Of a stretch of 64,000 nt of DNA, positions 17,250 to 25,815 are shown in pieces (positions within the stretch are counted from its first letter, which is position 1; the number at the start of each line of letters is the position of its first letter). The notes under the pieces are model-generated. The model searched no databases, was not told the origin of the DNA, and worked only from the letters and a program-made list of their open reading frames with translations. The DNA comes from Astrobacterium formosum (GTDB lineage: Bacteria > Pseudomonadota > Alphaproteobacteria > Rhizobiales > Xanthobacteraceae), in contig JAVDCA010000004.1 of assembly GCA_030848545.1 (NCBI GenBank), positions 62,001-126,000 on the forward strand, in the 5' to 3' direction. Made by a program: the position numbers and the translations under genes.

Positions 17250-18343
17250 AGATCGTCGTCTTCGGTCTGACCATCAGTTCGTCTTGGGGAAACGGCCACG
17301 CGACCTTGTGGCGCGGCCTCTGCAGGGCGCTGGCGCAGGCCGGACACCGCGTGGTGTTCTTCGAACGTGACGTTCCCTACTACGCGGGAGCGCGCGACCT
17401 CACCCAACTGCCCGGCGGCACGCTCGTACTCTACGGCGAATGGGACGATGTGCGCGGGCGCGCCCGCGCCGAGGTCCGGGACGCCGATGCCGTGATCGTG
17501 ACCTCGTATTGCCCCGACGCGCGCGCCGCGACGACGCTGGCGTGCGCGGAGGCGCGCGGGGTGCGGACCTTCTACGATCTCGACAGCGCGGTGACATTGG
17601 CTCGTGTCACGGAAGGCGGGAGCGTGCCCTATATCGGCCCGCGTGGCCTGGCCGATTTCGACCTCGTTCTGAGCTTCACGGGTGGTGCGGCCTTGACCGA
17701 GATGCGGACGCGGCTGAAGGCGCGGCGTGTCGTTCCCCTATACGGCCATGTCGATCCCGATATGCATCGGCCGGCTGCGCCGCAGACGCATTACGATGCG
17801 AGCCTCTCCTATTTGGGTACCTACTCGGCCGATCGGCAGGACCTGTTGAATACGCTGTTGATCAAGCCGGCGCGTGCACGCCCGGCAATGCGCTTCCTGA
17901 TCGGTGGCGCGCAGTATCCATCCGACTTTCCGTGGTCGGCGAACATATACTTCGTTCGGCATCTGCCGCCGGACGAACATCCCGCCTTCTTTTCGTCATC
18001 GCGGCTGACGCTCAACATCACCCGTCCGGCCATGGCGGCCATGGGATGGTGTCCGTCCGGACGCCTGTTCGAGGCCGCCGCCTGCGGAACGCCGATCCTG
18101 AGCGACAACTGGCCTGGTCTCGGGGAATTCTTCGCGCCCGGCGAGGAGATCCTCATCGCGGATGGCACCCCCGCCGCGCTCGTGGCGCTCGATCTCGATG
18201 ACCGCCAGTTGGTCCGGATCGGCCGCGCCGGCCGCGAACGGGTCCTGTCCGAGCATACTTCGCAAAAACGCGCCGCCGAACTCATCGACGCGATCCAAGC
18301 GACGCCCCCCGGCATCGGCGCCTTGGACATGATGGAGGCCTGA
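17246..18343 (+). CDS. CgeB-like glycosyltransferase 1
   Basis: This 365-residue protein resembles the CgeB/GT4-like glycosyltransferases. The N-terminus [21 protein letters not shown] contains a Gly-rich loop. The C-terminal half has LFEAAACGTPILSDNWPGLGEFF, the nucleotide-sugar binding region of retaining GT-B enzymes. It is a paralogue of the gene at 29160-30260 (shared SSWGNGHA, FYDID/LD and YLGTYSADRQD). It overlaps the phosphatase gene by ATGA and is followed 3 nt later by the nucleotidyltransferase. Donor and acceptor are unknown. Confidence 0.8.
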   Translation: MKIVVFGLTISSSWGNGHATLWRGLCRALAQAGHRVVFFERDVPYYAGARDLTQLPGGTLVLYGEWDDVRGRARAEVRDADAVIVTSYCPDARAATTLACAEARGVRTFYDLDSAVTLARVTEGGSVPYIGPRGLADFDLVLSFTGGAALTEMRTRLKARRVVPLYGHVDPDMHRPAAPQTHYDASLSYLGTYSADRQDLLNTLLIKPARARPAMRFLIGGAQYPSDFPWSANIYFVRHLPPDEHPAFFSSSRLTLNITRPAMAAMGWCPSGRLFEAAACGTPILSDNWPGLGEFFAPGEEILIADGTPAALVALDLDDRQLVRIGRAGRERVLSEHTSQKRAAELIDAIQATPPGIGALDMMEA

Positions 18344-18346
18344 GCC

Positions 18347-19156
18347 ATGTGGGGCATCATCCCGGCCGCCGGGCGTGGCAGTCGCATGCAACCGCTCGCT
18401 TTTTCCAAGGAGTTGCTGCCGGTGGGCAGTCGAATCGACCACAATATCGAGCGGCCGTGCGCGGTCGGTGAATACCTTCTCGAGCGTATGATCCTGGGCG
18501 GGGCCGACAAAATCTGCTTCGTCATCTCGCCGGGAAAGTCCGACATCCTCGAATATTTCGGCGACAGCTATGGCGGCGCGCGCATTGTCTATGTGGTGCA
18601 ACCGATAGCGGCCGGCCTGTGCGACGCCGTGTTCCGCGCCAGTTGCGTCGTCGGTGCCGGCGACACCGTCATGGTCGGGCTGCCGGACACTGTCTGGTTT
18701 CCGAACTCCGCGCTGCGGAAGCTTTCCGATGACGGGTTGTCGTTCCTGCTGTTTCCGGTGGAGCGGCCTGAATTCTTCGACGCCGTGGTGATGGACGGCT
18801 CCGGTCGCATTCGCGAGATCCAGGTCAAGCAGGCCGGCGCGGCCTCCCGTTGGATCTGGGGCGCCTTCAAGATGCCGGGCTTGACGTTCGAGACTTTGCA
18901 CCGGCTCTGGCTCGCGCGCGGCCAATCCGATGAATATTTCGGCACATTGGTGAATGCCTATATCGCCGCCGGCGGCGAGGCGACCGGCGTCAAGGCGGGC
19001 GATGCCTATGTCGATGTCGGAACGCTCAACGGTTATCATGCCGCCATGACCCTGCTTGCCGAACGCCGCCGGCAGGGAACGGGCGAAAGCGGCGGCCCCC
19101 GCATGGGCTGGCCGGCGGGGCGCGCATTGCCGGCGAACGTGCAGGTGGCGTCGTGA
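18347..19156 (+). CDS. Sugar-phosphate nucleotidyltransferase
   Basis: This 269-residue enzyme belongs to the RmlA/GalU-type nucleotidyltransferases, which make NDP-sugars from a sugar 1-phosphate and an NTP. It starts with the signature GIIPAAGRGSRMQPLAFSKE and has PIAAGLCDAVF, VMVGLPDTVWFP and the C-terminal YVDVGTLNGYHAAM. The base specificity cannot be read from these motifs. Neighbouring inositol phosphate synthase and phosphopentomutase raise the possibility that it activates inositol 1-phosphate or a pentose 1-phosphate rather than glucose 1-phosphate. It overlaps the methyltransferase gene (GTGA at 19153-19156). Confidence 0.85.
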   Translation: MWGIIPAAGRGSRMQPLAFSKELLPVGSRIDHNIERPCAVGEYLLERMILGGADKICFVISPGKSDILEYFGDSYGGARIVYVVQPIAAGLCDAVFRASCVVGAGDTVMVGLPDTVWFPNSALRKLSDDGLSFLLFPVERPEFFDAVVMDGSGRIREIQVKQAGAASRWIWGAFKMPGLTFETLHRLWLARGQSDEYFGTLVNAYIAAGGEATGVKAGDAYVDVGTLNGYHAAMTLLAERRRQGTGESGGPRMGWPAGRALPANVQVAS

Positions 19157-19917
19157 GCTGCAGCATGTCGTCCACGGAGATCGCCGCGCGGGTGCAGGCT
19201 CTCGGTCCCTGGTTTCATAATCTCGACCTGAACGGCGTCGCAACCGCTCCGTCGCATTTCCTCGGCGACTATCCGGCGGTGAAATGGCGGCGCTTCGCCG
19301 ACGCGATCCCACGCGATCTCGCCTGCAAGTCGGTTCTCGATATCGGCTGCAATGCCGGTTTCTACGCCATGCAGATGAAGGAGCGCGGTGCCGCCCGCGT
19401 GCTCGGCCTCGACTCGGACGAGGAGTACCTGGCGCAGGCGCGCTTCGCCGCCGAGGTGAACGAACTCGACATCGAGTTTCGACGCATGTCCGTCTACGAT
19501 GTCGGCGCATTGGGCGAGAGGTTCGACATCGTCCTGTTCATGGGAGTCTTCTATCATTTGCGCCACCCGCTGCTTGCCCTCGATCTGATCCACGAGCATG
19601 TCGCCGGCGACCTGCTCGTGTTCCAGTCGATGCAGCGCGGCAGCCGCGATGTCTGCAGCGTGAAGGAAAACTACGACTTCTGGACCACCGATATGTTCGA
19701 CCACGCCGGCTATCCGAAGATGCATTTCGTCGAGCACAAATACGCCGACGATTGGACCAATTGGTGGATTCCGAACCGCGCCGGCGTCGAAGCCATGCTG
19801 CGCAGCGCCGGCTTCACGATCGCCGTACACCCCGAGGAAGAGGTCTATATCTGCCGTCGCGATGCGCGCCCTTATGCGGCCGGACCCGTCTATCCGTCCC
19901 GGGGAGAAGCGTCATGA
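19153..19917 (+). CDS. SAM-dependent methyltransferase of the glycan cassette
   Basis: This 254-residue class I methyltransferase has motif I SVLDIGCNAGFYAMQM, an acidic loop at GLDSDEEY and FDIVLFMGVFYHLRHPLLAL, as in CmoB-like and TIGR04290-type (Rta_06860 family, from memory) enzymes. The last part holds WTTDMFDHAGYPKMHFVEHK and NWWIPNRAGVEAML. It starts at GTG 19153 overlapping the nucleotidyltransferase stop; ATG 19165 is an in-frame alternative. Its stop overlaps the next gene by ATGA. It probably methylates the cassette product or an intermediate. Family naming is recollection and unverified. Confidence 0.84.
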   Translation: MSCSMSSTEIAARVQALGPWFHNLDLNGVATAPSHFLGDYPAVKWRRFADAIPRDLACKSVLDIGCNAGFYAMQMKERGAARVLGLDSDEEYLAQARFAAEVNELDIEFRRMSVYDVGALGERFDIVLFMGVFYHLRHPLLALDLIHEHVAGDLLVFQSMQRGSRDVCSVKENYDFWTTDMFDHAGYPKMHFVEHKYADDWTNWWIPNRAGVEAMLRSAGFTIAVHPEEEVYICRRDARPYAAGPVYPSRGEAS

Positions 19918-20858
19918 TCGAAGCCGCGATGATCTGGAACGAGCCCAACAACAAGTCGCATTGGGATCCGGAGATCGATCCCGACTGGGCCAGGTTCGCC
20001 GATATGGCGATCGCGGCCGGCAAGACGATCCGCGCCGCCAATGCCGCGCTCCCGCGCGTTCTCGGCGGCATCTCGCCGATCGATCCCGCCTTCATCGAGA
20101 ACCTGACCCGCCGCGGTGTTCTCGACCATGTGGATGCCGTGGCCGTGCACGGATTCCCGCTCGATTGGAACCTGTGGGCGATCGACGAATGGCCCGGCAA
20201 GCTCGCGGAGATTCGCGCGGTCACCACGCTGCCGATCTGGGTGAGCGAGGTCGGTGTGTCGTCGTTCGGCGCCGAAGAGGTGCAAGCCTGGGGCGTGGAT
20301 CGCACCGCGGCGCTGCTGATCGGCCGCGCGCCACGCATCCACTGGTACAGCCTTTACGATCTTCCTCGTGCCTGGCCGGCGACGACGCGGCACAAGGAAG
20401 CCGAAGGCTCCTCCTATTACCGACATTTCCACATGGGCCTGTTGCGCGAAGACGGTACCCCTAAATTGGCGTTGGACAGGTTCGCGGCCCACGCGCCGGC
20501 GCTGGGCCTGTGTCAATGGTTCCATTTCCAGGATCACCGCCTCGACGATGCGGTCGGCTGGATGCGGCGCCTGGGTGTGCGTCATCTGCGCACCGGATTG
20601 TCGTGGGCAGACAGCTTCCGTCCCGGTGCCTTGGACTGGTTCGACCGCCAGATGGATGCGCTGGGCGAATTCGACGTCACCGTGACTTTCTGCTTCACCC
20701 CCGAACATCGCGGGATTGCGGCCCATCACACCAGTGCGCCGCTGGTCGCCGCGGAGTTTGCCGAGTTCTGCGCCGCCATGATCGACCGCTATTCAGATCA
20801 TATCCGGCTCCCGCTCCCTCGCCTTGTCCGCCCCATCGACGCTCCGGCCATCGGGTGA
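19914..20858 (+). CDS. Glycosidase-like TIM-barrel protein, apparently circularly permuted
   Basis: This 314-residue protein resembles clan GH-A glycosidases. Candidate catalytic residues are Glu10 in IWNEPNN (acid/base) and Glu112 in WVSEVG (nucleophile). Both lie in the N-terminal part, which corresponds to the second half of a normal barrel. Residues about 196-295 ([42 protein letters not shown]) look like the first strands, which normally precede the WNEP strand. The order therefore appears rotated. The start ATG overlaps the methyltransferase stop (ATGA), so no upstream piece is missing in this frame. It may act as a transglycosylase or trimming enzyme. No signal peptide is seen, so it should be cytoplasmic. 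Confidence 0.7.
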   Translation: MIEAAMIWNEPNNKSHWDPEIDPDWARFADMAIAAGKTIRAANAALPRVLGGISPIDPAFIENLTRRGVLDHVDAVAVHGFPLDWNLWAIDEWPGKLAEIRAVTTLPIWVSEVGVSSFGAEEVQAWGVDRTAALLIGRAPRIHWYSLYDLPRAWPATTRHKEAEGSSYYRHFHMGLLREDGTPKLALDRFAAHAPALGLCQWFHFQDHRLDDAVGWMRRLGVRHLRTGLSWADSFRPGALDWFDRQMDALGEFDVTVTFCFTPEHRGIAAHHTSAPLVAAEFAEFCAAMIDRYSDHIRLPLPRLVRPIDAPAIG

Positions 20859-20862
20859 TCCC

Positions 20863-22074
20863 GTGCGCGCCCTTCTCCTCGTCCTGGATTCGGTCGGCAT
20901 CGGCGCCGCGCCCGATGCCGCCGATTACGGCGACGAGGGTGCCGACACCGTCGGCCACATTGCCGAGGCCTGCGCACGCGGCGCGGCTGACAACGCTGCC
21001 CGCCGCGGACCTCTGAGCTTGCCGAACATGGTGCGCCTGGGCCTCGGCGAGGCCTGTCGGCTCGCCAACGGTCGGGTGCCGACGGGACTCACCGGTACGG
21101 ACTCGCCGGTAGGCTGCTTCGCCAGCGCCTGTGAGGTGTCGCAGGGAAAGGATACCCCGTCGGGGCATTGGGAGATCGCCGGCGTGCCGGTGCCGTTCGC
21201 GTGGCACTATTTTCCACGCACTACGCCCTGCTTTCCGTCCGACCTCGTGGCCGCCCTGTGCGACAAGGCCGGCCTTCCGGGCATCCTGGGCGATCGTCAC
21301 GCCAGCGGTACTCAGATCATCGCCGAACTCGGCGCCGAGCACCTGCGTTCCCAAAAGCCGATCTGCTACACGTCGGCGGACAGTGTGTTTCAGATCGCCG
21401 CCCACGAACAGGCGTTCGGGCTGGAACGGCTGTATGCCGTCTGCGGCGTCGCACGCGGTCTGGTCGATCCGCTCAGGGTTGGCCGCGTGATCGCACGGCC
21501 GTTCACCGGTACACCTGAAATCGGCTTCACCCGTACCGCGAACCGGCGCGACTACGCCGTGCCGCCACCGGCGCCGACCTTGCTCGATCACGCGACGGCA
21601 GCCGGCCGGGACATCATCACGGTCGGCAAGATCGCCGACATCTTTGCCCACTCGGGGACTGGCCGCGTGCTCAAAGGCGATGGCAACAATGCCTTGTTCG
21701 ACCGCACCCTTGAAGGCTTGACCAGTCTCGCGGACGGCGGCCTGCTGGTCGCCAACTTCATCGATTTCGATTCCCTCCACGGCCATCGTCGCGATCCGGC
21801 CGGCTACGCTCAGGCTTTGGAGGAACTCGACGCGCGATTACCGACGCTGTTCGAGCGAATGTGGCCCAACGATCTCCTCGTCATCACCGCCGATCACGGA
21901 TGTGATCCCACATGGCCGGGGACCGATCACACCCGCGAGCAGGTCCCCGTTCTCGCATGGCGACCAGGAATCGTGCCACGATCGGCAGGGCGCCGCGACA
22001 CCTTCGCGGACAGCGGCGCCACCATCGCTGCCCATCTCCAAATTGCCCAGTTCCGAGCCGGCGCGCCTTTGTGA
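20863..22074 (+). CDS. deoB: Phosphopentomutase
   Basis: DeoB interconverts ribose (or deoxyribose) 1-phosphate and 5-phosphate. The 403-residue protein has the expected metal and active-site motifs: [27 protein letters not shown] with the phospho-Thr, [14 protein letters not shown] and [25 protein letters not shown] 20863 matches the family N-terminus and lies 4 nt after the preceding stop; an upstream TTG at 20824 adds 13 poor residues. No nucleoside phosphorylase or deoxyribose aldolase is nearby. Its place inside a glycan cassette suggests it supplies a pentose 1-phosphate for nucleotide-sugar formation; that is inference. Confidence 0.92.
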   Translation: MRALLLVLDSVGIGAAPDAADYGDEGADTVGHIAEACARGAADNAARRGPLSLPNMVRLGLGEACRLANGRVPTGLTGTDSPVGCFASACEVSQGKDTPSGHWEIAGVPVPFAWHYFPRTTPCFPSDLVAALCDKAGLPGILGDRHASGTQIIAELGAEHLRSQKPICYTSADSVFQIAAHEQAFGLERLYAVCGVARGLVDPLRVGRVIARPFTGTPEIGFTRTANRRDYAVPPPAPTLLDHATAAGRDIITVGKIADIFAHSGTGRVLKGDGNNALFDRTLEGLTSLADGGLLVANFIDFDSLHGHRRDPAGYAQALEELDARLPTLFERMWPNDLLVITADHGCDPTWPGTDHTREQVPVLAWRPGIVPRSAGRRDTFADSGATIAAHLQIAQFRAGAPL

Positions 22075-22272
22075 CGCCGCTGCGGTATTGCCGGTCGGCG
22101 CTCCCATCGGGATGCCGCACGTCGAATGCTGTGCGCAATTGTTGACGCGCGCTGACCATGCCCTCGGTTGGGTATTGTGTCGTCTTGCATACGGAAATGG
22201 ATGCGCACCTGCATAGAAGAGTCTGTTGCTCGACTCGTTCAGCGACGAAGTCTCGGTCAGGTAAGAACAAAA

Positions 22273-22298
22273 GGAACAAAGCTCGCCGAAGCTGCGTT
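22273..22298 (+). promoter_or_regulatory. EcfG-type general stress promoter inside the glycan cassette
   Basis: GGAAC at 22273-22277 and CGTT at 22295-22298 are separated by exactly 17 nt, a full match to the alphaproteobacterial EcfG consensus. The -10 lies 30 nt upstream of ATG 22329. The only substantial non-coding gap of the cassette (22075-22328) holds it; I see nothing else there. Confidence 0.65.
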
Positions 22299-22328
22299 GC
22301 GCCAACGATCGTAATTTCCGGAGCAGTG

Positions 22329-23447
22329 ATGACAAAACACGTATTGATCACCGGCGGCGCCGGTTTCATCGGCTCCCATATCGCCGATCTCCTGTTGCGC
22401 ACCGGGCATTCCGTTCGCGTTCTCGACAATCTCACACCCCAGGTTCACGGCGACGTCGGCGGCCGGCCGCACTATCTCGACGCCGATGCCGAACTGGTCA
22501 TCGGCGACGTGCGCGATCGCTCCCGCCTAGAGACGGCGCTGGACGGCATCGATGCCGTCATCCACTTGGCCGCCGCCGTCGGCGTCGGCCAGAGCATGTA
22601 CGACATCGTCTCCTACGTCCAAACCAACGATGTCGGCACGGCCGTGCTGCTCGAAGCCTTGTCGAAGCGTCCTGTCGAACGGCTGGTGGTGGCATCCTCG
22701 ATGAGCGTCTATGGCGAGGGCCTCGCTCGACGCATGGACGGCACCGCGGTGTCCCCCAAGGAGCGCGGTCTCGATCAACTCCGCCGCGGCGACTGGGAGC
22801 TGCGGGATCGTGATGGCGAAGTACTGCGCCCGATTCCGACGCCCGAGAGCAAACAACCCGCACTGAGCTCGGTCTACGCACTCAACAAGTACACACAGGA
22901 GCGGATGGCGCTGATCGTCGGCAAGGCTTACGGCATCTCCACTGTGGCGCTACGCTTCTTCAACGTCTACGGCCCCCGTCAAGCGCTGTCCAACCCATAT
23001 ACCGGCGTTCTGGCGATCTTCGCCGCCCGCCTGCTCAACAGTCGCCCGCCGCTCGTGTTCGAGGACGGCCTCCAACAGCGCGACTTCGTCCATGTCAGCG
23101 ACGTCGCCCGCGCGTGCCTGCTGGCGTTGACCACGCAGACCGGCATCGGCCAGGTGTTCAACATCGGCTCGGGCCAAAGCCGGACAGTGATATCGATTGC
23201 CGACGACCTCGCACGCGTCGTCGGTATGTCGCAGATCACACCGCGGATCACCGCCAAGTACCGCTCCGGCGACATTCGCCATTGCTTCGCCGACATCAGC
23301 CAAAGCCGCACCACGCTGGGCTATTCGCCCCAGGTGGATTTCCGCGCCGGGCTGGAAGAGCTGGCCGCATGGTTGGAGGGCCAACTCGCCGACGACAAGA
23401 TCGACAGTGCGACCGCGGAGCTCGAACGCCGGGGGCTGGTGGCATGA
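22329..23447 (+). CDS. NAD-dependent nucleotide-sugar epimerase/dehydratase (extended SDR)
   Basis: This 372-residue extended SDR starts with the NAD-binding motif HVLITGGAGFIGSHIADLL and has the catalytic SSMSVYG and YALNK motifs, then RFFNVYGPRQALSNPYTG and QQRDFVHVSDVARA. The inserted acidic stretch between residues about 135 and 170 and the long C-terminal arm resemble dTDP-L-rhamnose 4-epimerase-type enzymes, but the substrate is not certain. The ATG at 22329 has GGAG 5 nt upstream, about 30 nt from the EcfG promoter. It overlaps the next epimerase gene by ATGA. Confidence 0.83.
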   Translation: MTKHVLITGGAGFIGSHIADLLLRTGHSVRVLDNLTPQVHGDVGGRPHYLDADAELVIGDVRDRSRLETALDGIDAVIHLAAAVGVGQSMYDIVSYVQTNDVGTAVLLEALSKRPVERLVVASSMSVYGEGLARRMDGTAVSPKERGLDQLRRGDWELRDRDGEVLRPIPTPESKQPALSSVYALNKYTQERMALIVGKAYGISTVALRFFNVYGPRQALSNPYTGVLAIFAARLLNSRPPLVFEDGLQQRDFVHVSDVARACLLALTTQTGIGQVFNIGSGQSRTVISIADDLARVVGMSQITPRITAKYRSGDIRHCFADISQSRTTLGYSPQVDFRAGLEELAAWLEGQLADDKIDSATAELERRGLVA

Positions 23448-24535
23448 GAATGTCGATCGCGCTGCGCAAGGAGGACTCCCGGCCCGTACTTGTCACCGGT
23501 GGCTGCGGGTTCATCGGCTGCAACATCGTCAGCGCGCTCGCCGCGCGCGGCACCCGCGTGCTCGTAATCGACAACCTCTCGCGGGCCGGCGTCCAGGAAA
23601 ATGCGCATTGGCTGAAGGCACGCCACGGCGAGCGTGTCGACATCCGGACGGCCGACATCCGTGACGCCGAAGCCGTCACCGACGCAGTCGCCCGCGTCTC
23701 GGCCGTGCTCCACCTCGCGGGTCAGGTCGCCGTCACCAGCAGCCTTGAGTCGCCCACGCAGGACTTCGAAGTCAACGCACGTGGAACCCTGAACGTCCTG
23801 GAAGCCGTGCGGCTCGCCAACCCGGGCGCGCCGGTGATTTTCGCATCGACCAACAAAGTCTACGGCCGGCTCTTCACCGACGCCGACATCGTGCGCGCCG
23901 GCGAGCGCTATGCTCCAGCCGATGCCCGCTTTGCCCCCGGCCTGTCCGAGGCGACCGCGCTCGACTTTTACAGCCCTTATGGCTGCTCGAAGGGGACGGC
24001 CGACCAGTATGTGCACGACTATGCCCGCGTATTCGGCCTGCGTACCGTCGTGCTGCGTATGAGCTGCATATACGGCAACCGCCAGTTCGGCACCGAGGAC
24101 CAGGGGTGGCTGGCGCACTTCCTGCTGCAGGCCATTCGCGGCGCCCCGATCACGCTTTACGGCGACGGTTTGCAGGTGCGTGACGCGCTGCATGTGTCGG
24201 ATGCGGTCGCGGCTTGGATTGGAGCGCTCGATCGCATCGACGACGTCGCCGGACGCGTCTTCAATCTCGGCGGCGGTCCGGACAATTCGCTCAGCCTCCT
24301 GGAGTTCCTCGACCTGATTGCGGAACTGCGCGGCTCAGCGCCGACGATCCGCTTCGACCGGTGGCGGCCCGGCGACCAGCCTTGGTACGTGTCCGATATC
24401 TCCGCCGTCTCGCGGGCGCTCGATTGGCGTCCGCGGGTGTCCCCGCGCGAAGGCGTACGCCTGCTCGATCGGTGGCTGGAAAGCCGGTTCGGCGGCGCCG
24501 CCGACGTTCTCCAGCGTGACGAGATGCATGCATGA
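23444..24535 (+). CDS. NAD-dependent epimerase, CDP-paratose 2-epimerase-like
   Basis: This 363-residue extended SDR has VLVTGGCGFIGCNIVSALA, the substrate region ASTNKVYG, a catalytic SPYGCSKGTADQY, and RMSCIYGNRQFGTEDQGWLAHF. The last two motifs are typical of CDP-tyvelose/paratose 2-epimerases (RfbE). In this setting it could epimerise another nucleotide sugar at C2. The start at ATG 23444 overlaps the previous stop; in-frame sequence extends upstream to 23114 but is antifunctional in composition. It overlaps the radical SAM gene by ATGA at 24532-24535. Confidence 0.82.
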   Translation: MRMSIALRKEDSRPVLVTGGCGFIGCNIVSALAARGTRVLVIDNLSRAGVQENAHWLKARHGERVDIRTADIRDAEAVTDAVARVSAVLHLAGQVAVTSSLESPTQDFEVNARGTLNVLEAVRLANPGAPVIFASTNKVYGRLFTDADIVRAGERYAPADARFAPGLSEATALDFYSPYGCSKGTADQYVHDYARVFGLRTVVLRMSCIYGNRQFGTEDQGWLAHFLLQAIRGAPITLYGDGLQVRDALHVSDAVAAWIGALDRIDDVAGRVFNLGGGPDNSLSLLEFLDLIAELRGSAPTIRFDRWRPGDQPWYVSDISAVSRALDWRPRVSPREGVRLLDRWLESRFGGAADVLQRDEMHA

Positions 24536-25815
24536 GGATCGCCCTGGTCAATCCGCACTGGCGGTTCGAGGGCAGCATCTATTTCGGCTGCCGTTCACCG
24601 CATCTTCCGATCGAACTCGGCGTTGCCCGCCACCTGCTCGATCAGGCGGGGCACGCGACCCTGCTGCTTGACGCCCACATGTTCGCGCTGTCCCATGCCG
24701 ACGTCGCCGCCGAACTCGCCGCCTTCCGCCCCGACATGACGGTGATCACGACAGCGCCGACCTATCTGTTCTGGCGATGCGCGCCGCCGGAACTGGGCGT
24801 GCCGCAGGATCTCGTGAACGTGGTTCGCGATGTTGCCGGCCGGATCGTCGTCATCGGGCCGCACGGCTCGACGACGCCGCGAGCCGCCTTGCGCAAGCTC
24901 GGCGCTGACCTGGTCGTCATGGGCGAGAGTGAAACGACCCTTGCGCGGCTGGCCAATGGCGAACGTGATCTGCCCGGTACCTGCTTTCGCGACGGCGACA
25001 GCATCCGCGTCCTCGGCGGGCCGCAGGCGGCAGCGTTCGTCGACCAGCCGGCGCTACGCTGGCCGGACGAGATGGTCCGCCGCCATCATCACCACCATCA
25101 TCGCTTCGAGGCCGAGCCTGTCGGCCCGGGAGCCGAAGTCGAGGCGTCGCGCGGATGCCCGTACAACTGCACCTTCTGCGCCAAGGAGAATTTCCGCAAT
25201 GCCTACCGCAAGCGACCGGCGGAAGTCGTCCTCGACGAGGTTGCGTTCCTTCAGGAGCAGGGGGTCGGTTACGTCTATTTCATCGACGAGATCTTCTTGC
25301 CCAACGAGGCGCTGCTGCGGGGGCTGGTGGGGCGCGGCCTGAAATTCGGGGTGCAGACGCGCATCGATCTGTGGAAGCCGGCCATGCTCGAGCTGCTCGG
25401 CCGCGCCGGCTGCGTGTCGGTCGAATGCGGTGTTGAAAGCCTGACGGTCGAGGGCCGCGAAGCGCTGGCGAAACGTTGCAAGATGACCACCGACGAGCTC
25501 GCCGAGCGGCTCATGGAAGCCAAGCGGCACATTCCCTTCGTCCAAGCCAACCTGATCGAAATGGCCGCCGACGATGACGAGGTCGTGGCGCGCTGGCGCG
25601 AGACGATGCATGCGGCCGGCGTTTGGGCCAACGATCCCGTACCGCTGTTTCCCTATCCCGGAACACCGGACTATCGCCGCCTGTGGGGCGAGCCGGACGA
25701 CATGGCCTGGGAGCGCGCCCACGATCACTACCTGCATTTGTTCGATCGTTTCAGCGACGTACAAGAAGAACGTCCGCGCCGTCTGGCCGATCTCGAACGG
25801 GAGACGGCGATATGA
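24532..25815 (+). CDS. B12-binding-domain radical SAM protein
   Basis: This 427-residue protein has an N-terminal cobalamin-binding-like Rossmann domain (residues about 1-150, RIALVNPHW, ELGVARHLLDQAGH, LLLDAH) followed by a radical SAM domain with the CxxxCxxC cluster motif at Cys209, Cys213 and Cys216 (GCPYNCTFC). A DxHxxG cobalamin motif is not evident, so B12 may bind base-off or not with a His ligand. A run of six His (185-190) lies just before the cluster. Family members methylate or rearrange unactivated carbons; on a glycan cassette a C-methylation is possible. It overlaps both neighbours by ATGA. It would link the cassette to the B12 region at 1-11 kb. Confidence 0.85.
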   Translation: MRIALVNPHWRFEGSIYFGCRSPHLPIELGVARHLLDQAGHATLLLDAHMFALSHADVAAELAAFRPDMTVITTAPTYLFWRCAPPELGVPQDLVNVVRDVAGRIVVIGPHGSTTPRAALRKLGADLVVMGESETTLARLANGERDLPGTCFRDGDSIRVLGGPQAAAFVDQPALRWPDEMVRRHHHHHHRFEAEPVGPGAEVEASRGCPYNCTFCAKENFRNAYRKRPAEVVLDEVAFLQEQGVGYVYFIDEIFLPNEALLRGLVGRGLKFGVQTRIDLWKPAMLELLGRAGCVSVECGVESLTVEGREALAKRCKMTTDELAERLMEAKRHIPFVQANLIEMAADDDEVVARWRETMHAAGVWANDPVPLFPYPGTPDYRRLWGEPDDMAWERAHDHYLHLFDRFSDVQEERPRRLADLERETAI

